DNA of 36,324 nt, from positions 1 through 36,324 of IMG/VR virus record IMGVR_UViG_3300027773_000188; one strand, 5' to 3'. Within the stretch, counting starts at the first letter, position 1, and each line of letters opens with the position of its first letter. This DNA is from a virus. The translations under genes and the position numbers were made by a program. The notes below the pieces were generated by a model that was given only the letters and a program-made list of their open reading frames with translations, was not told the DNA's origin and made no database searches. Positions 30,758-36,324 of the stretch are shown piece after piece.

Positions 30758-31086
30758 TTCAGCCTCGGCGATGGCCGAAAATGGTCATTGAATAGCCGTT
30801 TTCTTGAGTATTAAATAGGGTTTGAACGATTCCCCCGGCGCGGCGGCGGTTGTGGCAGCATTGGCGGTTTTGGCGGCGTTTTTCCAGAACCATTTGCGAT
30901 TGACTGGGGCGGTTGTAGTTCTGTTAAGTGTTCGTCTTTTCTCAGGATTTCCCGGAATATCTCACCTGCTTGGTTCTCTAAAACCTTTTGAAAACTGATA
31001 GGGATTGAAGTACTTCGATCCCGATTAAAGTTCTCCGGAAGATGGCCCTTGGGAATGCTTTTGATGATGACGGAGGATGATCCCTA
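30758..31086. other. Non-coding stretch likely to contain the phage left terminus
   Basis: No supported gene was found. Part of it (30835-30885) is rich in GGCGG and TTTTGGCGG pieces that may be a degenerate fourth copy of the end motif. The boundary between phage and flanking DNA must lie between the last recognised motif copy and the integrase remnant that begins at 31087. No target duplication can be read without the other end. Confidence 0.4.
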
Positions 31087-31221
31087 TCAATAACGAGTCT
31101 CCACTTGGCGTCTCTCATGTCGTGGATGCCGCCGCATCATTTGCACATCCTCCGTGCTCGCCCCGTTCTCCAACGCATTCGTCGCCGCCGTATGCCGTTG
31201 AATTTTTAAGCAATCAATCGA
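31087..31221 (-). pseudogene. Remnant of a tyrosine recombinase (integrase) C-terminus
   Basis: The minus strand reads QRHTAATNALENGASTEDVQ followed by MMRRHPRHERRQVETRY and a stop. This matches the C-terminal part of phage-type tyrosine recombinases, where the consensus is HTxATxxLExGAxxxxVQxxxGHxxxxTT. The catalytic His-Thr (RHT) is preserved, but the GH-motif part is changed to RRHPRHER and no upstream catalytic domain is present. A stop codon lies directly upstream of the readable part, so it is a decayed fragment. It may mark an older integrative element next to the Mu-like prophage. Confidence 0.7.
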
Positions 31222-31380
31222 CTATGCCATAGTCATTTTCAAAAAGCATCATTCCAATAATTCGAACTTTACCAATACCCTCCGCCCTTACAGGTACGTC
31301 ATGAATATCCGCCTTTCTCCTGCACCTTGCGAATTGTTAATTCACGCTGCGAATCATCCACTATTGGTATCTAAAATTAT
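31222..31380. other. Non-coding stretch between integrase remnant and terminator
   Basis: A short minus-strand frame without start codon (31214-31336, containing VPVRAEGIGKVRIIGM) overlaps the integrase remnant and could be a vestige of another gene, but nothing recognisable is found. No RNA gene is apparent. The sequence is more AT-rich than the phage genes. Confidence 0.35.
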
Positions 31381-31382
31381 AA

Positions 31383-31417
31383 AAAAAGGGAGCAACCCCG
31401 TTGGTTGCTCCCTTTTT
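31383..31417 (-). terminator. Strong bidirectional intrinsic terminator
   Basis: A perfect 15-bp stem (31383-31397 with 31403-31417) with a 5-base loop reads AAAAAGGGAGCAACC and its complement. Runs of A on one side and T on the other allow it to work in both directions. On the minus strand it follows the last gene of the accessory operon by about 28 bases. Confidence 0.92.
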
Positions 31418-31444
31418 AAAAGTAATTTGTCAAATTCGGCTGTT

Positions 31445-31582
31445 CTATTCCTTTAACCGGGAATTCGTTCCAGCCCGCTTTGATTGAGCAGGATCTCGCC
31501 GATCTCCGGTATGGCCCCAAATCCAGATCAGAATCCCTGCAGCCAGTAAAATCAGCACGCCATAAGAAAGATTGTTAATCAT
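31445..31582 (-). CDS. Small single-helix membrane protein
   Basis: This 45-residue open frame starts at ATG 31582, behind a GGAGGAGAGA ribosome site, and overlaps the stop of the upstream gene by 8 bases. It contains one membrane helix (YGVLILLAAGILIWIWG, residues 7-23) and a basic, polar C-terminus. It is the last gene before the terminator. No function is known. Confidence 0.6.
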   Translation of the reverse strand: MINNLSYGVLILLAAGILIWIWGHTGDRRDPAQSKRAGTNSRLKE

Positions 31583-31793
31583 TCTCTCCTCCATTAATTG
31601 AATTATCCTTAACCCCCTTCAGGAAGTCAACAGACAAATAACCAAATCCCAATGCAAGGCCGGTAATGAGTAGGATGTCCCAAAATGAGCCATGCATATA
31701 TTGGTATCCCACTCCCACGACAGCCAGCAGAGCGGTTTGCTGGAATAACTTGGAGGCGGACTTTTTTTGTACGTTCTCAAGCGTTCTATACAT
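31575..31793 (-). CDS. Small membrane protein
   Basis: This 72-residue protein has a charged N-terminus (MYRTLENVQKKSASKLF) and two probable membrane helices (TALLAVVGVGYQYMHGS and WDILLITGLALGFGYLSV). It has a good AAAGGAGGTG ribosome site. It overlaps the following small gene by 8 bases. The two may form a membrane pair. Function unknown. Confidence 0.6.
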   Translation of the reverse strand: MYRTLENVQKKSASKLFQQTALLAVVGVGYQYMHGSFWDILLITGLALGFGYLSVDFLKGVKDNSINGGEND

Positions 31794-31809
31794 AGAGTAA
31801 ACACCTCCT

Positions 31810-32190
31810 TTAGTCCTCTTCCGGCAGCATAATGGTGACCACCGGATCGAGATTGTCCCCTGGGCCGCAGATCGACTTCAGGCGGACGAGCTGCTTCTTC
31901 CCCTCCTTCGTGAATAAGACAGAGAAGAAAAGCCGATCGCCTTCCGGCTGTTGACGCTTGATCACCGAATGGAGAACCCACAGGAGATCCCAAAGGCGCC
32001 CCTGCTCCGTTTCTCCGAGTCGGCGGGCGCCTTCATCCGGAACGATCCAAGAGTCCCAGAGAACCCGAGTGACCGCGACCGGATAGCGACTTCCCACCTG
32101 CTTTGCGACAGAGGAGACCTCGACAAGAACGCCGTCCTCAATCGCCTGTTTTCTCGAATATGAGAAGATCAATTCTCCTTCGTTAAACAT
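31810..32190 (-). CDS. Conserved small protein of mobile elements (DUF6573-like)
   Basis: This 126-residue protein has the layout FSYSRKQAIEDGVLVEVSS followed by AKQVGSRYPVAVTRVLWDSWI and LWDLLWVLHSVIKRQ, and a beta-rich end (FFSVLFT ... DNLDPVVTIMLPEED). This matches a small family commonly found on plasmids and integrative elements (DUF6573). No catalytic function is known. It follows the acetyltransferase gene after 4 bases, in one operon. Confidence 0.75.
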   Translation of the reverse strand: MFNEGELIFSYSRKQAIEDGVLVEVSSVAKQVGSRYPVAVTRVLWDSWIVPDEGARRLGETEQGRLWDLLWVLHSVIKRQQPEGDRLFFSVLFTKEGKKQLVRLKSICGPGDNLDPVVTIMLPEED

Positions 32191-32194
32191 CGCG

Positions 32195-32641
32195 TCACTC
32201 CATTTGGTTTGGGTTCACCTCAATTGCTGGTTCGGAGGTTTGAGGCCGCTGGTAAACCAAATGCCAGATCAGCTGGCCAGCCATCTCAAAGAAGGCCCTC
32301 TGCTCAAAACCGAGGTTATGAAAGAGCCGCAGGCAGACTGGGTTGTCATCTCGGACCGTGCAGCAGACCAGCGGCGTTTGGATGCTCCCCAGCGCCGTTC
32401 GGACCATGCTCTTTGCGATCCCCTGTCGTCGGTACTCCGACAAGACCACGAGATGCCGCAGCTCGGTCAGATACCAAGACCGTTTTTTTACGCAGATCGT
32501 TCCCTTGATCTTTTCCTCGTCGACCAGAACATAGTAGGCGCCGTGAAACAACGGAGACGGGCTCCCTTCCAGCCGAGAGGTTTTGACGATTTCGCGGACC
32601 TTTCTCATGGTCCTCTTTTTTTTGACTCGCTTTAATACCAT
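32195..32641 (-). CDS. GNAT family N-acetyltransferase
   Basis: This 148-residue protein is a GNAT acetyltransferase. The acetyl-CoA-binding motif is seen as LVVLSEYRRQGIAKSMV (residues about 71-87), followed by the typical CTVRDDNPVCLRLFHNLGF segment. It transfers the acetyl group of acetyl-CoA to an amine; substrate is unknown. The N-terminal 30 residues are basic and may be an addition. The ATG lies inside the end of the amidotransferase-like gene (10-base overlap), so the two are coupled and probably act on a related product. Confidence 0.9.
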   Translation of the reverse strand: MVLKRVKKKRTMRKVREIVKTSRLEGSPSPLFHGAYYVLVDEEKIKGTICVKKRSWYLTELRHLVVLSEYRRQGIAKSMVRTALGSIQTPLVCCTVRDDNPVCLRLFHNLGFEQRAFFEMAGQLIWHLVYQRPQTSEPAIEVNPNQME

Positions 32642-33450
32642 CGCTCCCCTCCCTCCTCATTGAAAAGAGGATATGCGTTCCGTTGAACGTTAATTTTCAT
32701 TCGGTGGATCGGTTCGACCTCGAAGGTGTCGTCGTCGGCCACGCGATAAATGGTGTATGGCCGGGCGTCGAAATAAGAGACCCGGTCGATCGATGGGAGC
32801 AGTCCCATCAGAGGCCGCCAGGCGGAGACGAAGATCTCCGGTGTCGAGGTGAGCCACCGTCCGAGTCCGACTTTCCGGGCATCGAAGATAGTCAGCGGCC
32901 GATCGGGAGATCGCCAGAAGTAGATCACCTTGCTCTGAGGGTCAAGGTAAAGAAAGGCGAAGTTACCCTCATCGTTGATATGAGCGGTCACCGCTTCGAT
33001 CGACTTGATCAAAGCGGACTCGCTCGACCCCGCGTGATGCGCGATCGCCCGCAGGGCGGTTTCAGAATCGACTGAAGCCTTTTGAATCCGAAAAGCCTCG
33101 GCCAGGTTTTCGGTGTGATGGATTATCCCATTGTGGATTCCGAAGCAGGGACCCGAGGGAGAATTGATTTGAAATGGATGGGCATTCCGATCGTTGACAC
33201 CGCCCGACGTGGCCAGACGGTTATGCCCGAGCGCCATTCGGAAACGGCGATGAAAGAGCAGTTTGGTATACCCTTTCTGAACGAATTTTCCGCCGGAAAT
33301 GGCTTTCTTGATGAGCACCGGCTTCGGTCCGTTTAAGATCACAAAGCCGGTGGAATGTTTGCCTCTGACCTCATCGGCGATCAAAAGCGACTGGAAGAAC
33401 AGCGCCGCTTTCACCGATGAGGGGCCGGCAAATCCAATGACACCGCACAT
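32632..33450 (-). CDS. Class II glutamine amidotransferase-like protein
   Basis: Translation from ATG 33450, behind an AAGGAG ribosome site, gives a 272-residue protein starting MCGVIGFAG. The Cys2 is the N-terminal nucleophile of the class II glutamine amidotransferase (Ntn-hydrolase) fold; GHNRLATSGGVNDRNAHPF matches the conserved second strand region, and GIHNGIIHHTENL the third. Only the glutaminase domain is present, so an ammonia-using or amide-cleaving partner is needed. The adjacent amidoligase-like gene fits that role. An alternative is a gamma-glutamyl or peptide amidohydrolase activity. Confidence 0.88.
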   Translation of the reverse strand: MCGVIGFAGPSSVKAALFFQSLLIADEVRGKHSTGFVILNGPKPVLIKKAISGGKFVQKGYTKLLFHRRFRMALGHNRLATSGGVNDRNAHPFQINSPSGPCFGIHNGIIHHTENLAEAFRIQKASVDSETALRAIAHHAGSSESALIKSIEAVTAHINDEGNFAFLYLDPQSKVIYFWRSPDRPLTIFDARKVGLGRWLTSTPEIFVSAWRPLMGLLPSIDRVSYFDARPYTIYRVADDDTFEVEPIHRMKINVQRNAYPLFNEEGGERWY

Positions 33451-33471
33451 GGTCGGTCTCCTTAAAACAGA

Positions 33472-33500
33472 CTCCTCCCCCGTTGCCCGGCGGGGAGGAG
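33472..33500 (-). promoter_or_regulatory. Hairpin in amidoligase-amidotransferase gap
   Basis: A perfect 9-bp GC-rich stem (33472-33480 with 33492-33500, loop 11) lies in the 79-base gap between the amidoligase and amidotransferase genes. On the minus strand it is followed by TCTGTTTTAAGGAG, including the ribosome site. It may stop part of the transcripts or shape relative expression of the two genes. The T run is short, so a full terminator is less likely. Confidence 0.5.
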
Positions 33501-33529
33501 AGATGGCCCCGGCCGGTCCGGGAGTTGGG

Positions 33530-34867
33530 TTATTCGGATTCCTCGGTTGGAACCCTGTTGTTCCGCCAATGGTCATTACGGCCGGTCAAATATCCGTGAG
33601 ACCGATTAATAAGGGAGGTGCCGTCGGTCAGGCCGATGGCTTTACTGACTCCCGGCCAGGTCGGCTCGATATCGTCGGCCGTGAGTCCGCGCTTCACCGA
33701 GTCCATGAGCATGAGAAGAAAGACCACCCAGGAGATCACCTTCATGTTGCTGAAAGTTCCGGAGTGATTTCTGAACTCAAAGGTCCGATAGCGCGTCCAG
33801 GCGTTCAGGTTGAAGGAGAAATACCGGTCCTGGATTTGGGAAAGCGAATTGAGGCTCCGCATCCGGCCCACCTGGTTGACCAGCGCGTCGGTGAGCGCCC
33901 GGCAATAGCGGCTGTTTCTTCGAGAGGCCGGAAGAAGATAGAAGAGAACCGGCTCCTCTATTTTACGAATGACTTTCACGAGCCGCTTGATGTCCGAGAG
34001 CTCAAAGTTCCAGGCGTCGATATGGACATGGAGCCCACACGATCGGTTAACGCGACCTCCCAAACGATGGACGACTTCGCAGAGAGTAGAGATTTTCTGA
34101 AACCCCTCGGCCCCGAATAGCTTCGGCGTCACCAACTCAAACGGATTCGCCCCCTGAATCGAGGCGTCTTGAACGATTTTGAAAATGCTCTGCGTTTGAT
34201 GGTTGTACCCTTGGACCTCGGCCGGAAGACCTGCCTGACGAAGCGCTTCCGCCAGACGGTCCGCTTCGATATTGAATCCCTCGAATTCGATCCCAAAGGG
34301 ATAAATCGGCAATACCGAGAAGCTACCCTGGTGTTTAACGAGATCTTCCAGTTCCAGATAGGAAACTCCCTGTTTTGACAGCAGGCCCTCGATGACGAAG
34401 TAGGCCTGTTCGGCGGAGAGTCTTGGATGAGGCGTCACCCCTAGTTGACCCAGGAAAGCCTTCTGCCAGGCGCTGGGGAATTTGAGCGGATTATTTTCCC
34501 GATCGGGAATATTGGAAGGACGCTCTAAATAGGTGCAAATATGCTTGCAGACCGCTGCGGTGGCATCGGTCGGAAGCGCTTTCTCCAGCAATCCTCTGTT
34601 GAAGAGAAAGGAGAGACAGGTGCAGGCGATGGTTCCATCCTGCAAGAGCGAAATGGAATAGGTCCCGTTGTGATTCAGGGAATCCATCGTGGCGAGCAGA
34701 TGCTGGAGCGGTTTCTTCGGCCGCCGCCAGCGCTGCTCGAGAAGCAATATCGCCGTGGCGATCTCCTCCGTCGTCGCGTGATGGCACGATAACGAGGTAT
34801 TTAAATCGCCGCAGCTTTTGCATCGAATCTCTTCGGTCGTGACCTCGACCGATCCATTGAGGCGCAT
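33530..34867 (-). CDS. Putative amidoligase (Amidoligase_2-like) with N-terminal zinc modules
   Basis: The 445-residue protein begins at ATG 34867, chosen by its GGAGGG ribosome site; a frame-compatible start 45 bases upstream has none. Residues about 190-430 match the putative amidoligase family (related to glutamine synthetase and carboxylate-amine ligases): PFGIEFEGFN at 192, RSCGLHVHID at 275-284, followed by a helix with VKVIRKIEEPVLF and FNLNAWTRYRTFEFRNHSG. The N-terminal part has a CKSC...SCHH set and a SWIM-like CTC...CKH motif (residues 82-109). The enzyme is expected to form amide bonds using ATP on peptides or cell-envelope compounds. The neighbouring amidotransferase and acetyltransferase suggest a small modification pathway. 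Confidence 0.8.
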   Translation of the reverse strand: MRLNGSVEVTTEEIRCKSCGDLNTSLSCHHATTEEIATAILLLEQRWRRPKKPLQHLLATMDSLNHNGTYSISLLQDGTIACTCLSFLFNRGLLEKALPTDATAAVCKHICTYLERPSNIPDRENNPLKFPSAWQKAFLGQLGVTPHPRLSAEQAYFVIEGLLSKQGVSYLELEDLVKHQGSFSVLPIYPFGIEFEGFNIEADRLAEALRQAGLPAEVQGYNHQTQSIFKIVQDASIQGANPFELVTPKLFGAEGFQKISTLCEVVHRLGGRVNRSCGLHVHIDAWNFELSDIKRLVKVIRKIEEPVLFYLLPASRRNSRYCRALTDALVNQVGRMRSLNSLSQIQDRYFSFNLNAWTRYRTFEFRNHSGTFSNMKVISWVVFLLMLMDSVKRGLTADDIEPTWPGVSKAIGLTDGTSLINRSHGYLTGRNDHWRNNRVPTEESE

Positions 34868-34968
34868 GGTGCCCTCCAACGGACCACCGCCCCCTGCAGG
34901 CGATGGTCCCATGTTTCCGCCATACGACAGGGCGCGGCGCCCACGAAGGGCAAATGAGTGGATCTTTT

Positions 34969-35538
34969 TTATTTCTTTTCTTTGGTCAGCCCCTCGATGA
35001 CCTTCGAGGCCAATGAGCGGCTCTTCGCCTCGGAGATCATCTTTTCGATCTCGGCGACCTTGTAGCCCTTCTGGCCGGCGAGCTTTCGAATCATCGCGAT
35101 CTGACGCTCGCTCGCCGAAGGCTCCTCGGTCTCTTTCGGAGCGGGCTGTTCTCCGGAGGGTGGATCCTCCTCCGAAGGTAAATTCTCATCGGCCGCGTCC
35201 TGAGGCATCTCAGACGAGGAAGTATCTCGGTTTCCCAAGAAGATCGCTTCATCCGCGATCACTTCTGTTTTGTGTTTTCTGGCGCCTTCCTCTTCCCAGA
35301 CGCTTTTCTTCAAACGTCCTTCCACGAAGACCGGCTGGCCCTTTTTCAAATGGTCCCGGCAGATCTCCGCGAGCTTGCCGAACGCCACCACGCGATGCCA
35401 CTCGGCGACTTCTTCGCTGTAGGCGTTTCGTTCAGTTGTAGCTACCGAGAAGGTCGCAACAACCGTTTTGTCATTTGCTTTCACCTGAGGATCGTTTCCC
35501 AGATACCCCAGGAGCTGAACACGATTTAAAGTTTTCAT
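34969..35538 (-). CDS. ssb: Single-stranded DNA-binding protein with extra C-terminal domain
   Basis: The first 105 residues are a standard SSB OB fold: NRVQLLGYLGNDPQVK, VATFSVATTERN, WHRVVAFGKLAEI, and KKGQPVFVEGRLKK. SSB coats single-stranded DNA in replication and repair. It differs in the end: after a Pro/Glu-rich linker comes a helical domain (SERQIAMIRKLAGQKGYKV and IEKMISEAKSRSLASKVIEGL) of a kind seen at the end of phage recombination proteins. The usual DDDIPF-type acidic tip is absent; the protein ends TKEKK. A plasmid or element-encoded SSB is likely. Confidence 0.9.
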   Translation of the reverse strand: MKTLNRVQLLGYLGNDPQVKANDKTVVATFSVATTERNAYSEEVAEWHRVVAFGKLAEICRDHLKKGQPVFVEGRLKKSVWEEEGARKHKTEVIADEAIFLGNRDTSSSEMPQDAADENLPSEEDPPSGEQPAPKETEEPSASERQIAMIRKLAGQKGYKVAEIEKMISEAKSRSLASKVIEGLTKEKK

Positions 35539-36087
35539 TGCTTCTCCTCGATTTATCTCACCTCTAAAACCATCGAGGCGAGTCTGTTGTCCCCGATGGC
35601 GAGGGAATTCGGTTCTCCAATTTTGGAGATTTATTTGATGTGATCGGTTTTCAAAGAGCGAAGCCAGCGTTCCCGCGGCGGCGCGCGCATGGCAAGATTT
35701 TTAAGCCGCATCGAGGCCATGAGGTTCGATGAGACCGAGGTGGTCGCTTGTGACCGCCGAGGCAGCGGATGCGCCCTTCTCTTTGCTCCGGACCTGTCCG
35801 AAAACAAAGACAGCCGCAAAACCGTTTTACGGAGAGGGCGATCTCCAACCTCTCAGCTCGTATTTCCGAGAGGGATGTCGGCCAAGGGTTCTCCGAAAGA
35901 GTCGGCCGGTCTCTTTCAGAAGCGGCAAGACCGAAAACTTGTCGCAGAACGGAACGGAGTCGGTTTTGGGATTACGACTGAAGAATATCGAAGGGATCAA
36001 AGGGAAAAGCGTCTTGAATGTGAGGCAGTTTTTATAAGGAAGGAATGGGGTAGGTTCCCGGTTAAACAATAAAACCGGGAGGGGAAG
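35539..36087. other. Upstream region of ssb and following gene, no secure gene
   Basis: Several frames are open here on both strands but none has a recognised motif, so I do not call a gene. A perfect inverted repeat (TCTCCAA/TTGGAGA, 35614-35629) lies upstream of ssb and could be an operator. A 7-bp hairpin (36057-36063 with 36073-36079) stands just ahead of the ribosome site of the plus-strand gene at 36088. Confidence 0.4.
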
Positions 36088-36324
36088 ATGCCATTGACCA
36101 AAGAAGAATATGCGAAGGGTGCGCGACTGGTTTACGTGAATACGCCGGAGTGTCAGAAGATGCTGGAGTTATTGATTGAGACGGATAAAACGTGGAAGAA
36201 ATTAAATCGCGCTTTTATTCGAGGGAAGATAAGATTGGAGGAGGTGCATGCGCTTCACCTACAGTTCGAGGCGGCACTGCTGCAGATGAAAAATCATCTG
36301 ACTAAAGTTAGGTCATCCTTGTAA
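36088..36324 (+). CDS. Small helical hypothetical protein
   Basis: This 78-residue protein has a strong GGGAGGGG ribosome site and is almost entirely helical (CQKMLELLIETDKTWKKLNRAF, then EEVHALHLQFEAALLQMKNHL). Its stop codon coincides with the end of the window. No family is recognised. It is transcribed opposite to the ssb operon and is preceded by a small hairpin that could affect its translation. Confidence 0.6.
   Translation: MPLTKEEYAKGARLVYVNTPECQKMLELLIETDKTWKKLNRAFIRGKIRLEEVHALHLQFEAALLQMKNHLTKVRSSL

Noticed and set aside
30631-31444. tRNA gene or attachment site for a site-specific integrase
   Set aside because: I found no cloverleaf or T-loop sequence; the integrase remnant is not accompanied by a readable tRNA end.
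35689-36072. Plus-strand frame of 127 codons upstream of the last gene
   Set aside because: No recognisable motif and overlapping open frames on both strands; ribosome site is unconvincing.

Overview
This window is dominated by most of a Mu-like (transposable, Saltoviridae-type) prophage that reads on the minus strand from about 30.7 kb down to base 1 and continues past the left edge. The evidence is a linked set of Mu hallmark genes: a divergent CI-type repressor and small Ner-like regulator, a DDE transposase (MuA-like) with its AAA+ partner (MuB-like), Gam, a GemA-like protein, a Mor-like activator, then gp25/gp26/gp27-like genes, a Mu-type large terminase, a portal fused to a gpF-like domain, an I/Z-type protease-scaffold, major capsid protein and gp35/gp36/G/gp37-like head-tail genes. 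The host is most likely a Gram-negative bacterium, because there are several lipobox proteins, an amidase endolysin and Sec signal peptides. The DNA is GC-rich with strong AGGAGG-type ribosome sites. I cannot name the species or phylum from the sequence.

Layout, in transcription order (right to left). 29.6-30.6 kb: immunity region, with an AT-rich divergent promoter, the repressor and a co-transcribed lipoprotein; outside them lie repeated 24-bp motifs that look like transposase binding sites of the phage left end. 29.6-20.1 kb: early/middle operon of tightly overlapping genes (transposition, nuclease protection, several small zinc-ribbon proteins, Mor-like activator). 20.06-19.15 kb: lysis (amidase and holin-like protein). 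19.1-11.1 kb: an unusual module of five consecutive proteins with N-terminal signal peptides (a glycosidase-like barrel, two lectin/lyase-like proteins with an identical Arg/Gly-rich C-terminal tail, a small beta-rich protein, and a 1135-residue repeat-rich fibre-like protein). 10.6-0 kb: packaging, head and head-tail joining genes, including a cold-shock-domain protein. The tail genes lie outside the window.

The right flank (31.1-36.3 kb) is different. It contains a decayed tyrosine-recombinase C-terminus, then a minus-strand gene set ending at a strong intrinsic terminator: single-stranded DNA binding protein, a putative amidoligase, a class II glutamine amidotransferase-like protein, a GNAT acetyltransferase, a conserved small protein typical of plasmids, and two small membrane proteins. 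This looks like an accessory element (plasmid or integrative element) into which the Mu-like phage inserted, though that is an inference.

The most notable points are: the signal-peptide module and its shared C-terminal tail; a (CTGT)7 tract where loss of one unit would fuse two separate zinc-binding modules; a 63-residue stand-alone piece of an RNase H/integrase core directly upstream of the transposase; a homing-endonuclease-repeat/IS1595-type zinc-ribbon fusion; the amidoligase-amidotransferase-acetyltransferase cluster; and a probably leaderless early promoter followed by a three-hairpin leader.
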